A stretch of DNA of 64,000 bases from JAYOEY01 sp038120295 (GTDB lineage Bacteria; Pseudomonadota; Alphaproteobacteria; MPNO01; UBA2964). The position numbers and the translations under genes were made by a program. Each line of letters opens with the position of its first letter. Position 1 is the first letter of the stretch. The DNA lies in NCBI GenBank assembly GCA_038120295.1, contig JAYOLL010000023.1:1-64000 (forward strand). The letters run 5' to 3'. The notes under the pieces are model-generated. The model had not been told where the DNA came from. It was given only the letters and a program-made list of their open reading frames with translations, and searched no databases. Positions 40,595-49,061 of the stretch are shown here, piece by piece.

Positions 40595-42103
40595 ATGGCT
40601 CCTGAAACGCTAAATCTCGGAGATGTCTTCGCCGCGCACCGCGACAGCGACCGGATAGCCGTCGTCGATCTCTATCGCAGCGATGCACCGCGCGAGATCG
40701 ATTTCCGGACGCTGAACGCCGAAGTCGACGCGCTGGCGCGCGGGCTGGTTGGCGCCGGACTTGGCAAGGGAGACCGCGTGGGCATTCTGGCGCTCAACAG
40801 GGTCGAATTCCTGGAAGTCCTGTTCGGCTCGATGCGCGCTGGCTGCGTACCGGTGATGATCAACGCCAAGCTGCCGGCCGAGCAGGTGCGATATATCGTC
40901 GCCGATGCCGGGGCGAAGATCGTGTTCAGCGATCCCGAGTTCGCCCATCTCTGCGCCGACGATACCAATATCGTCCGGTTCGATGACGACTACGATGCTT
41001 TCAAGGATCCGGGTGCATTCGAATCGTTCGTGCCGGGCCCCCAAGATATCGCCGAGCAGCCTTATACGTCCGGGTCCACCGGGCGTCCCAAAGGCGTGCT
41101 GCTGCATCACCATGGCCAGTGCTGGATGATCGACCAGCTGGTCGACAGCCGTGACATGGGGGTAGACGATTGCGGCGTCATCTCCGCACCGCTCTACCAC
41201 AAGAATGCGCTTCTCGCGGTCAAGTCTGCGCTGGCGCCCGGCGGGCGCGTTGTGCTTCTGCCCCGCTTCGACGTTGAACTCTATATCCGCTCTATCGAGC
41301 GCTATCGCCTTACCATGCTGACCGGCGTGCCGACGATGTATGCGCTGATGCTGCAGCAGGAAGAATTGCTGGATTCCATCGACCGCAGCTCGGTGCGGGC
41401 AATGAGCATGGGCTCCGCGCCCGCGTCGGAAGTTCTGCTCGACCGGCTGCAGGAACGGTTCCCCGGCGCCCGTATCAACCTGAATTACGGCATCACGGAA
41501 GGTGGGCCGGTGCTGCTGTCCTGGAAGCATCCGGACGGGATCCCGAGGCCTCGCGTTTCGGTCGGGTATCCGCTGCCGGATGTCGAGATCCGATTAGAAG
41601 ACGGCCCGGACGAAAACCAGGGCATCCTCCATACAAGAAATCCCGGCGTGATGCTGGGTTATCACAATCTGCCCGAGGAGAGCGCAAAGGCGCTCAAGGA
41701 CGGGTGGCTCGATACCGGCGATATTTTGCGGCGCGACGAGAACGGCTGGTTCTATTTCGTGGGCCGGTCGGACGACATGTTCGTCACCGGCGGCGAGAAC
41801 ATCTATCCCGGCGATGTCGAGACCATGCTCGAACGGAATGACGCGATTATGCAGGCGGTCGTGGTGCCGGCGCCAAACGCGCTTAAGGCGCATGTGCCGC
41901 ATGCTTTCATCGTGCTGCGCGACGGCGAAACCCTGACCGAGGACGAGGTCAAGAAGTTCGCGCTGGCGAACGCCCCCGCCTATGCGCACCCGCGCCGGGT
42001 GTTTTTCGTCGATGCGCTGCCGCTGGCGGGCACCAACAAGATCGATCGTAAGCTCCTGATCCAGCGCGCGACCGAGGCGGCCGAAGCCGACGGAACCGCC
42101 TGA
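40595..42103 (+). CDS. AMP-binding acyl-CoA ligase
   Basis: A 502-residue ANL ligase with all core motifs: PYTSGSTGRPKGVLLHHHGQ (P-loop, about residues 155-174), NYGITEGGPVLLSW, WLDTGDILRRDENGWFYFVG, RSDDMFVTGGENIYPGDVET and LPLAGTNKIDRKLL. It activates an unknown carboxylic acid. The N-terminal domain is slightly short (no long leader before LNLGDVFAAHRDSD). It follows the MDR dehydrogenase by 10 bp and is likely co-transcribed with it and with the CAP-domain gene 14 bp downstream. Confidence 0.9.
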   Translation: MAPETLNLGDVFAAHRDSDRIAVVDLYRSDAPREIDFRTLNAEVDALARGLVGAGLGKGDRVGILALNRVEFLEVLFGSMRAGCVPVMINAKLPAEQVRYIVADAGAKIVFSDPEFAHLCADDTNIVRFDDDYDAFKDPGAFESFVPGPQDIAEQPYTSGSTGRPKGVLLHHHGQCWMIDQLVDSRDMGVDDCGVISAPLYHKNALLAVKSALAPGGRVVLLPRFDVELYIRSIERYRLTMLTGVPTMYALMLQQEELLDSIDRSSVRAMSMGSAPASEVLLDRLQERFPGARINLNYGITEGGPVLLSWKHPDGIPRPRVSVGYPLPDVEIRLEDGPDENQGILHTRNPGVMLGYHNLPEESAKALKDGWLDTGDILRRDENGWFYFVGRSDDMFVTGGENIYPGDVETMLERNDAIMQAVVVPAPNALKAHVPHAFIVLRDGETLTEDEVKKFALANAPAYAHPRRVFFVDALPLAGTNKIDRKLLIQRATEAAEADGTA

Positions 42104-42117
42104 CGGTACAGCTTGAT

Positions 42118-42615
42118 ATGGATTCGAATCTCACCAAGATCCTGGCCTTCGTCGCTGTGATGCTGCTGGGGTTCCTGGCGTCGCACGCCGTTTTCGGCAT
42201 GGGCGCGGAAAGCGCGCCGGCGAGGGCGCTGCAGGAAATCAATAAGTTTCGCGCGCAAAACAGCCATGCGGCGCTTACGCGCGATGCCCGGCTCGACCGG
42301 GCCGCCCGGCGCCATGCGCAGGCAATGGCGGATCGGGATTTTTTCAGCCATACCGGCGCCGACGGCTCCATCATCGGCGAGCGGGTCAGCGAAGCCGGTT
42401 ATGTCTGGCGGGCGGTGGCCGAGAATATTGCGGCGGGTATCGAAGATCCGGTCAGGATCGTCGGCATGTGGATCGACAGCCCGGGACACCGGAAGAACAT
42501 GTTGATCCCGGAAATGGTCCATGCGGGGCTCGCCCATGTCCGCCGCGACCCCGATCCCGGCAAGGTAGACTATCGCGATTACTGGGTTCTCGTGCTGGCG
42601 GCGCCGCCGAAATAG
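42118..42615 (+). CDS. Exported CAP (SCP/YkwD) domain protein
   Basis: A 165-residue secreted or anchored protein. KILAFVAVMLLGFLASHAVF (about residues 7-26) is a signal anchor. The CAP domain covers about 38-163: EINKFRAQNSHAALTRDARL, FSHTGADGSIIGERVSEAGY, AENIAAG and DSPGHRKNMLIP, the conserved histidines and glutamate of the CAP cavity. Bacterial members are poorly defined, with roles in envelope biology suggested. It lies 14 bp after the ligase and is convergent with speE (four bases between stops). Confidence 0.88.
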   Translation: MDSNLTKILAFVAVMLLGFLASHAVFGMGAESAPARALQEINKFRAQNSHAALTRDARLDRAARRHAQAMADRDFFSHTGADGSIIGERVSEAGYVWRAVAENIAAGIEDPVRIVGMWIDSPGHRKNMLIPEMVHAGLAHVRRDPDPGKVDYRDYWVLVLAAPPK

Positions 42616-42619
42616 GCGG

Positions 42620-43471
42620 TCAATCGGTTTTCAGGGCTTCGATATAGGCCGGCAGACCGAACGCGGCCTGGTGGGCGGCGGGGGTGTAATAGCGGGTCGT
42701 GATCTTCGCGCGTTCGAAGCGGTTCACAAGGACGTCCAGCGTCGTCCGGCGCGGTTCCGGGCTATGGCAACCCCATCCGAGCGTCATGAACCCGGCTGCG
42801 TAGGTCGGCACCTGGGTCACGTAGAGTGACGGGTCGGCAAAAAGCCTGTTCATGCGCTGCCAGGTCCCTTGCGCCTCCTCGCGCTGCATGAAGGCGACAC
42901 CGCTCTGCGAAACCAGTATCCCTTTTTTGGTCAGGCAGCGTGCGCAGTCCGCATAAAACTCGTCGGTAAAAAGGACTTCGCCAGGTCCGATCGGGTCTGT
43001 GGAATCGACAATGATGACGTCGAATTTTTCATCCGTTTCCGAGACGAATTTAATACCGTCCATGAACCGGACATCGGCGCGCGGATCGTCAAAGGCGCCG
43101 TCGCTCAGCGTCGGCATGTGTTCGCGGCATATATCGACCACAGTCTCGTCGAGCTCGATCATGACAGGCGCGATATCCGGATGTTTCAGCGTTTCGCGCA
43201 GAATACCGCCGTCGCCGCCGCCAATGATCAGGACGCGTTCGACCGCCCCATGCGCAAAAATCGGCACGTGTGTCATCATTTCGTGATAGCAGAACTCGTC
43301 CGCCTCGGTGGTCTGGACGATGCCGTCGAGCGCGAGAACGCGACCGAAATGTTCATTCCTGAAGATGATCGCTTCCTGAAACGCGGTCCGCCCGCGGAAC
43401 AGGGTTTCGTCCATTTTCAGGTTCTGCCGGAAGCCCGGATAGAGCGCTTCCGCAAACCAGTCGCCGGTCAC
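42620..43471 (-). CDS. speE: Spermidine synthase (polyamine aminopropyltransferase)
   Basis: A 283-residue aminopropyltransferase that makes spermidine from putrescine and decarboxylated S-adenosylmethionine. VLALDGIVQTTEADEFCYHE, VLIIGGGDGGILRETLKH (dcSAM-binding glycine loop) and VIIVDSTDPIGPGEVLF are the family signatures. The start is a GTG whose last two bases fall in the TGA of speD (GTGA overlap), giving VTGDWFAEALYPG; upstream sequence in the frame overlaps speD and has no resemblance. Co-translated with speD. Confidence 0.92.
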   Translation of the reverse strand: MTGDWFAEALYPGFRQNLKMDETLFRGRTAFQEAIIFRNEHFGRVLALDGIVQTTEADEFCYHEMMTHVPIFAHGAVERVLIIGGGDGGILRETLKHPDIAPVMIELDETVVDICREHMPTLSDGAFDDPRADVRFMDGIKFVSETDEKFDVIIVDSTDPIGPGEVLFTDEFYADCARCLTKKGILVSQSGVAFMQREEAQGTWQRMNRLFADPSLYVTQVPTYAAGFMTLGWGCHSPEPRRTTLDVLVNRFERAKITTRYYTPAAHQAAFGLPAYIEALKTD

Positions 43472-43911
43472 TCGACGGTGCCTCGCCGTTCGAGACTGGT
43501 CTTCATTTCGGAAGGATGGAAATAGCGGCGCAGGACAGGCAGGGCCTCTTCCGGGTCGCACGAGCCGCACATGAAGACGTCAAAGGCGGCGAAGCCGCGT
43601 TCGGGCCATGTGTGGACGCTGATATGGGATTCGGCCAGGACGGCGACGCCCGAAATGCCGCCACCCTCGGTGAACCGGTGAAGATGAATGTGCAGGAGAG
43701 TAGCGCCGCATACGTCGATTGCTTCGCGTAGCGCGGTTTCGATCAGTTCCTGGTTGTCCAGATTTTCGGCACCCCAGAGATCGGCCAGAACATGCGAACC
43801 GGCGAAAACCTGCCCATCGCGTTCGATGAAATAATCCTTGGGAGCGGCGATGTCGTTTGCCGGCGCATCGGCAAAGACGGTTTCATGCGCAAGCAAAGAC
43901 TTCTGGACCAT
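43468..43911 (-). CDS. speD: S-adenosylmethionine decarboxylase proenzyme
   Basis: A 147-residue prokaryotic-type SpeD. The self-cleavage site is in VLAESHISVHTWPERG: cleavage before the serine creates the pyruvoyl group. CGATLLHIHLHRF and FMCGSCDPEEALPVL complete the active site. It provides decarboxylated AdoMet for speE, which overlaps its stop by four bases. The ATG at 43911, after GGAGGAATATGG, is preferred to a TTG 14 codons upstream. Confidence 0.95.
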   Translation of the reverse strand: MVQKSLLAHETVFADAPANDIAAPKDYFIERDGQVFAGSHVLADLWGAENLDNQELIETALREAIDVCGATLLHIHLHRFTEGGGISGVAVLAESHISVHTWPERGFAAFDVFMCGSCDPEEALPVLRRYFHPSEMKTSLERRGTVE

Positions 43912-44051
43912 CCATATTCCTCCGATCGACGAATTCTGTCGGAAATGAGCCAAAAAACAGGCCGCGTTGTTTCGCCCAAATCGAGAGGGTTTGCAAGGGA
44001 ATAATGCAGGATTTTTTGCACCCGCGTGAGCGCGTGCAGACCACGGAAATA

Positions 44052-45482
44052 TTACAGGATTTTCCCGGGGTTCATGATCCCTTTGGGATCAAGCGCGCGC
44101 TTGATGCTTTCCATCACATCGATGGCAACGGGCGACTTGTAATGACGAAGCTCGTTGCGTTTCAGAAGCCCTATTCCGTGCTCTGCGCTGATCGAGCCGC
44201 GCAGGTCGGTGGCGATGTCGTGAACGATCCGGTTTAGCTCTTCCTGACGCGCCATGAAGGCGATGCCATCGGCCTCCGGCGGCTGGTTCAGGTTGTAGTG
44301 AACGTTGCCGTCGCCGATATGGCCGAACGAGCAGATCTTGACCCCCGGCACGGCTTCGGCGACAGCCTTGTTGGCCCGCTCAAGAAACGTCGGCACCTGA
44401 GACACGGGAATGGAAATATCGTGCTTCACGCCCTTGCCGGCGATCTGCTGCGCTTCCGGGATGGTTTCGCGCAGTTTCCAGAAATCCTTCGCCTGCGCCC
44501 GGCTTTCGGCGATGGTCGCGTCCAGTACCTCGCCGCGTTCCATGGCGTCGGTAAGGATTGTCTCCATCGTTTCGCGCAACGTGCCGTCGTCATGCCCCGA
44601 GGACAGCTCGATCAGCAGATATTCCGGCCATTCCTGCGACAGCGGATCGCGTGTGTCGGGAATATGGTCGAGCACGAAGGAAATGCCGGTTCGAGCCATC
44701 CATTCGAAAGTCGTCACCCGGTCTCCGCTGGCGGTCCTTGCCCGCGCCAGTATCTCAATCGCTGCGGAACAGTCTCTCACGGCGGCGAATGCTGTCTGCA
44801 CGTCGCGCGGCCGCGGGTATAGCTTCAGCACCGCGGCGGTGATGATGCCGAGCGTACCCTCGCCCCCGATAAAGAGATGTTTGATGTCGTAACCCGTATT
44901 GTCCTTGCGCAGCGACGACAGCCCGTCCCAGATGCGCCCGTCCGGCAGGACGACCTCGAGCCCGAGGGCCAGATCGCGCGCATTGCCGTAGTGCAGAACG
45001 CCGGTGCCGCCCGCGTTGGTCGATAAATTGCCGCCGATCCGCGCCGTGCCTTCCGCGCCGAGGCTCAACGGGAACAGCCGGTCCGCTTCTTCCGCCGCCT
45101 TCTGGATATCGGCGAGGATTACGCCAGCCTCGACCGTCATCGTGTAATTGAGAGCATCGATTTCGCGGATCCGGTTCATCCGCGTCAGGCTCAGGATGAT
45201 CTCGCTGTTATCGTCATGCGGGGTGGCGCCGCCGCAGAGGCCGGTATTGCCGCCCTGCGGTACGATGGGTGTTCCGGTTTCGGCGCAGATCTTCACGACC
45301 TCGGCGACCTCTTCCGTGTTCGCCGGGCGCACCACCATAGGTGTGCGGCCCTCGTAATATTTGCGCTGGTCGAGCACGAAGGGCGCAATATCGGCCGGGT
45401 CGGTGATCAGGCCATTGTCGCCGACCACCGCTGCGATGCGGTCCAGTACGGTCTGGCTGACGGGATTTGTCGGAGCGTCCAC
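44052..45482 (-). CDS. FAD-binding D-2-hydroxyacid dehydrogenase (D-2-hydroxyglutarate dehydrogenase/GlcD-like)
   Basis: A 476-residue flavoprotein of the VAO family. PIVPQGGNTGLCGGATPHDD and IGGNLSTNAGGTGVLHYGNA form the FAD-binding site; FGHIGDGNVHYNL and SAEHGIGLLKR in the C-terminal cap carry the histidine/glutamate metal and substrate site typical of D-lactate and D-2-hydroxyglutarate dehydrogenases. The start is a GTG preceded by CGAGGAATTCCG. The exact D-hydroxyacid is unknown. It lies 140 bp upstream of speD on the same strand with no obvious functional link. Confidence 0.9.
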   Translation of the reverse strand: MDAPTNPVSQTVLDRIAAVVGDNGLITDPADIAPFVLDQRKYYEGRTPMVVRPANTEEVAEVVKICAETGTPIVPQGGNTGLCGGATPHDDNSEIILSLTRMNRIREIDALNYTMTVEAGVILADIQKAAEEADRLFPLSLGAEGTARIGGNLSTNAGGTGVLHYGNARDLALGLEVVLPDGRIWDGLSSLRKDNTGYDIKHLFIGGEGTLGIITAAVLKLYPRPRDVQTAFAAVRDCSAAIEILARARTASGDRVTTFEWMARTGISFVLDHIPDTRDPLSQEWPEYLLIELSSGHDDGTLRETMETILTDAMERGEVLDATIAESRAQAKDFWKLRETIPEAQQIAGKGVKHDISIPVSQVPTFLERANKAVAEAVPGVKICSFGHIGDGNVHYNLNQPPEADGIAFMARQEELNRIVHDIATDLRGSISAEHGIGLLKRNELRHYKSPVAIDVMESIKRALDPKGIMNPGKIL

Positions 45483-45543
45483 CGGAATTCCTCGCTAGAT
45501 GAGAGAGGGAGATTTAGCCGATAGGCAGCATTCCGGCAAGTTG

Positions 45544-46542
45544 CTAGCCATGCGCAGCGCGCCGGAGCCGGTCGTTGATTGCCGCGCCCAGTCCTTCCTG
45601 TGGAATGGGTGAGACAGCGATGCCAGCCGGATTCAGCGCATCGAGTCTTCGCATCATGGCGAACAGGTTCGCGGCGGCTTCTTTCAGGTTACCGGAAGGG
45701 CTGAGATTTTCGACGAAGTCCGCGTCGGGCAGGTCGCGGCCAAAGCCGAGAAGGGCTTCGCCCGGCGCAGCATCGATTGCGTTCAGTCTCAGCGGCGTTT
45801 GCGTTGCGTAATGGCTTTCGAGCTGGCCCGGAGAGCGTGGCGTGGCGGCATCGCCGGCTTCTGCCAGGGCGCCGGTAATCATGGAAATTTCCTCTCCTGT
45901 GATCCCGCCGGGCCGCAGAATTGCCGGTTTGTCTCCCGTGAGGTCCAGAACAGTCGATTCCACACCGACCGCGCACGGGCCGTCATCGATGATGAGATCG
46001 ACTGTGTCGCCGAGCGATTCCGCCACATGTTCGGCGCAGGTCGGGCTGACCGCACCCGACCGGTTGGCGCTGGGCGCCGCGATGGGGCGGTCGGCTGCTT
46101 CAATCAGCGCGCGGGCCACGGGGTGCGCCGGCACGCGGATCGCAAGCGTATCAAGGCCGGCCCCGGCCAGCAGGCTGACCGGACAGTCGGTGAGGCGCGG
46201 CAGGACGAAGGTCAGCGGCCCCGGCCAGAATTCATCGGCAAGTTTCTCGGCGCGGTCGTCAAAGGCGACCAGCTCGCGGGCGGCAGTAATCGTCGCGACA
46301 TGGACGATTAGAGGATTGAAGCTCGGCCGGCCCTTGGCCTCGAACACCGCGGCAACGGCCGCGTCGTTCGTGGCGTCGCAGCCCAGCCCGTAAACCGTTT
46401 CGGTCGGAAAGGCGACGAGCCTGCCGTCGCGGATCAGCGCGGCGGCGTCTGCGATCGTTCGTCCTGTAGCGCCGGCGGTCTTCAGGAGTCGCGTCCCCGG
46501 GCGATGAACTCCGGATTGAGGAGGTGTTCCTTTCCGTAGCAC
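45544..46542 (-). CDS. L-threonylcarbamoyladenylate synthase, Sua5 type
   Basis: A Sua5/YrdC enzyme making threonylcarbamoyl-AMP for tRNA t6A37. The YrdC domain has LVAFPTETVYGLGCDATN, KGRPSFNPLIVHV and APSANRSGAVSP; a C-terminal Sua5 domain follows (LPDADFVENLSPSGNLKEAA). The homology begins at about ADAAALIRDG, but no ATG, GTG or TTG lies between that point and the cysQ stop. The nearest supported start is a GTG at 46542 with GGGAG seven bases before it, inside cysQ, giving 332 residues and a 61-bp overlap. A CTG overlapping the cysQ TGA is the other possibility. Confidence 0.87.
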   Translation of the reverse strand: MLRKGTPPQSGVHRPGTRLLKTAGATGRTIADAAALIRDGRLVAFPTETVYGLGCDATNDAAVAAVFEAKGRPSFNPLIVHVATITAARELVAFDDRAEKLADEFWPGPLTFVLPRLTDCPVSLLAGAGLDTLAIRVPAHPVARALIEAADRPIAAPSANRSGAVSPTCAEHVAESLGDTVDLIIDDGPCAVGVESTVLDLTGDKPAILRPGGITGEEISMITGALAEAGDAATPRSPGQLESHYATQTPLRLNAIDAAPGEALLGFGRDLPDADFVENLSPSGNLKEAAANLFAMMRRLDALNPAGIAVSPIPQEGLGAAINDRLRRAAHG

Positions 46543-47255
46543 ATGTCGTCTCCCGACAGGGTACGGACCGAACCGCCTGCCGCCGACAGTACGGCATGGG
46601 CCGCCGCCGTATCCCATTCGCGCGTATGGCCATAGCGGGGATAGATGTCGGCTTCTCCCTCGGCGATCAGGCAGAACTTGATCGAGCTCCCGGTTATGGT
46701 CATGCGGTCGCTCGACAGAGACTCCATAAGGTCCTGAATGCGCTTCTGGTCGCCATGCGAACGGCTTGCCGTGACCACCGCGCCTTTGTCCGGCATGGCG
46801 CGGGCCGAGATCGGTTTTGCCGGGTTGCCGCCTTCGCGCTTTGTGGCGCCCGATTTTGTGTCGCCTGCATAGGTCACGGCTTTGGCCGGTGCATGGACGA
46901 CTCCCATGGTGGCGCGACCGTCTTCGATCAGGCCGATATTGACGGTGAACTCGTCCCTTTTGGCGATGAATTCCTTCGTGCCGTCGAGCGGATCGACCAG
47001 CCAGAACGGGCCCGAGCCCACCTCCGCCGTAATGCCCTGAGACGATTCTTCCTCGCCCACCGCCGGAATGTCGGGTGTCATCGCCCGGAGCCCGGCCATG
47101 ATGTGCGCTTCTGCGCGTTCGTCGGCGACCGTCACCGGCGAGCCATCGCCCTTCTTCTCGACATCGAAATCGGTGTTGTAGATTTCGAGGATCAGGGCGC
47201 CGGCTTCTTCAGCGAGCCGGACGATGGCGGCGAGAGTTTCTGCCCGGTTCTCCAT
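46482..47255 (-). CDS. cysQ: 3'(2'),5'-bisphosphate nucleotidase CysQ
   Basis: A 257-residue FIG-superfamily phosphatase that hydrolyses 3'-phosphoadenosine 5'-phosphate from sulfate assimilation. Metal-binding motifs are PAVGEEESSQ (first glutamates) and WLVDPLDGTKEFI (DPLDGT), with the C-terminal TREWDTAAAHAVLSAAGGSV aspartate. The ATG is directly followed downstream on the minus strand by Sua5, which appears to start inside it; upstream the SDR gene ends one base before its start codon, so the whole set may be one transcript. Confidence 0.94.
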   Translation of the reverse strand: MENRAETLAAIVRLAEEAGALILEIYNTDFDVEKKGDGSPVTVADERAEAHIMAGLRAMTPDIPAVGEEESSQGITAEVGSGPFWLVDPLDGTKEFIAKRDEFTVNIGLIEDGRATMGVVHAPAKAVTYAGDTKSGATKREGGNPAKPISARAMPDKGAVVTASRSHGDQKRIQDLMESLSSDRMTITGSSIKFCLIAEGEADIYPRYGHTREWDTAAAHAVLSAAGGSVRTLSGDDMCYGKEHLLNPEFIARGRDS

Positions 47256-48113
47256 TTACGTCGCGCGTTTCCGTCGCATCGGCAGGGCGCCCCAGGCCGC
47301 GGGTCCGCCGGCGGCTTCCGCGGCTTCCGCAGCGGGCAGGGACGGGTCCCAGTCGCAGCCGATGAAGCGCCGCCTTGTCACGCCGTCCGACGCATCCGAC
47401 GCCAGCCAGCAGATCGGGGCGACCATGACTTCCGGCTTGTTGAGGCGGTCGCGGTCGAGTGACGAATGGGCGGGGATCATCTGCGTATCAGCCGCGCCGC
47501 CCGGGATCAGGACGTTGACCGTAACGCCCGTGCCTTCCAGGTCTTCCGCCCAGCTCGCCGCCGCAGCTTCTATCGCCGCCTTGGACTGTCCGTAAGGCAT
47601 GTTGCCGCCCCGCATCATCGAATCGAGGCTGGTGGTGACGCAGACGATGCGGCCCCAGCGCTGATCCATCATGTGATGGACGACGGCCTGGGACATCAGG
47701 AACGTACCGGTGACGTTGACGTCCATCAGCGCCTGGAACCGGTCCGGCGTGTATTCCCAGAACTTGGGCGGGATATCGGTGAAATCCTCGCTGATAAACC
47801 GCATGCCGATAGCCGCGTTATTGACCAGCATATGCAACCCGCCAAGCTCGTCGATGGTGCGCTGCACCGCGATGCGGCATTCCGACTGATTGGCGATGCT
47901 GCAGGCAAGCGCGATGGCGGCGTTTTCGCCATGCGCTTGCTTTACCTCATTTGCGACATCTTCGGCAGAGCCCCTGTCGATATCGAGCACGGCAACCCGC
48001 GCGCCGCACTCGGCAAAGCCGAGCGCCATCGCCCGGCCGAGGCCGCCGCCCCCGCCGGTGACGATGACAACCTTTCCCTGCAGATTGGGTCCGGACCGGT
48101 CGGTTTTCGCCAT
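47256..48113 (-). CDS. Short-chain dehydrogenase/reductase, paralogue 1
   Basis: A 285-residue SDR. VVIVTGGGGGLGRAMALGFA is the TGxxxGxG cofactor loop; VLDID after it suggests NAD preference; NNAAIG, and the catalytic Ser with YGQSK in SLDSMMRGGNMPYGQSKAAI complete the triad. An extended C-terminal tail (AAEAAEAAGGPAAWGAL) recurs in its neighbour. It is immediately downstream of a similar SDR (no intervening base) and immediately upstream of cysQ. Substrate unknown. Confidence 0.9.
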   Translation of the reverse strand: MAKTDRSGPNLQGKVVIVTGGGGGLGRAMALGFAECGARVAVLDIDRGSAEDVANEVKQAHGENAAIALACSIANQSECRIAVQRTIDELGGLHMLVNNAAIGMRFISEDFTDIPPKFWEYTPDRFQALMDVNVTGTFLMSQAVVHHMMDQRWGRIVCVTTSLDSMMRGGNMPYGQSKAAIEAAAASWAEDLEGTGVTVNVLIPGGAADTQMIPAHSSLDRDRLNKPEVMVAPICWLASDASDGVTRRRFIGCDWDPSLPAAEAAEAAGGPAAWGALPMRRKRAT

Positions 48114-48980
48114 TCAGGCGGTCCGGGGCATGTTCTTGCCGATGCTGGTCGTGGGCTGTCCGACGGCGGCTTGGTCGGCCAGCGACGGCCAGGCGGCTGG
48201 CGAACCGGCAGCCTGGATGTTGTCCTCGTCGGAGGCCTCCGGGTTCCAGTTGCGGCCCAGAAACCGCATCGACGTGATTCCGTCGGAATCGTTCGAGGCG
48301 AGCCAGCAGATCGGCGCGACCATCGCGTCCGGCTGGACCAGCTCTTCGCGGTTATAGGGCGATTCATGAGGCACCATGGGCGTGTCGGCCGCGCCGCCAG
48401 GGACCAGCACGTTGCAGGTGACGCCGGTTTCAGCAAGGTCGTCCGCCCAGGCGGAGCTGGCGGCTTCGAGCGCCGCCTTGGACTGGCCGTACGGCATGTT
48501 GCCGCCGCGGATCATGGTGTTCATGCTGGTGGTCACGTTGACGATGCGGCCCCATTTCTGGTCAATCAGGTGACCGACAGCGGCGCGGCTCATCAGGAAG
48601 GCACCGCGCACGTTCACATCCATAAGCTTCTGCCAGAGGTCGGGCTCGACATCCCAGAAATTGAGTCGGTTGCGCCAGTAATCGCGCCTGATCATCGACA
48701 TGCCCAGACCCGCACAGTTGACCAGAACGTGAAAGCCGCCGAGCTGGTCGATGACCGACTTGATCGTGCCTTCGGTGTCCTCGACGCTGGTGATGTCGCA
48801 GGCGAAGGGATTGAGGTTCTTTCCCGCCTCGTCAGCGGTTGACCTGGCTGCATCCAGATTGATGTCGACGCCCGCGACCGTCGCGCCCGCTTCGGCGAGA
48901 CCGAGCGCCATAGCCTTGCCGAGGCCGCTGCCTGCGCCCGTGACGATGCAGATTTTTCCGTTGAGATCGCGCGTTGCCAT
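48114..48980 (-). CDS. Short-chain dehydrogenase/reductase, paralogue 2
   Basis: A 288-residue SDR closely related to paralogue 1. ICIVTGAGSGLGKAMALGLA is the cofactor loop, VAGVDINLDA gives an aspartate after strand 2, and TTSMNTMIRGGNMPYGQSKA holds the catalytic Ser, Tyr and Lys. The shared motif MIRGGNMPYGQSKAAxEAA, the VAPICWLASxxSDG segment and the similar C-terminus show a tandem duplication with divergence, perhaps forming a heteromer. GGGAGGAAACC precedes the ATG; its stop abuts the next ATG. Confidence 0.9.
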   Translation of the reverse strand: MATRDLNGKICIVTGAGSGLGKAMALGLAEAGATVAGVDINLDAARSTADEAGKNLNPFACDITSVEDTEGTIKSVIDQLGGFHVLVNCAGLGMSMIRRDYWRNRLNFWDVEPDLWQKLMDVNVRGAFLMSRAAVGHLIDQKWGRIVNVTTSMNTMIRGGNMPYGQSKAALEAASSAWADDLAETGVTCNVLVPGGAADTPMVPHESPYNREELVQPDAMVAPICWLASNDSDGITSMRFLGRNWNPEASDEDNIQAAGSPAAWPSLADQAAVGQPTTSIGKNMPRTA

Positions 48981-49061
48981 GCTGGTTTCCTCCCTGAAAT
49001 GCGGATCGTTTACTTCCGAGCGAGAATAGGCGGCAGCGCGACGGGCGACAACCCGGCGGCG

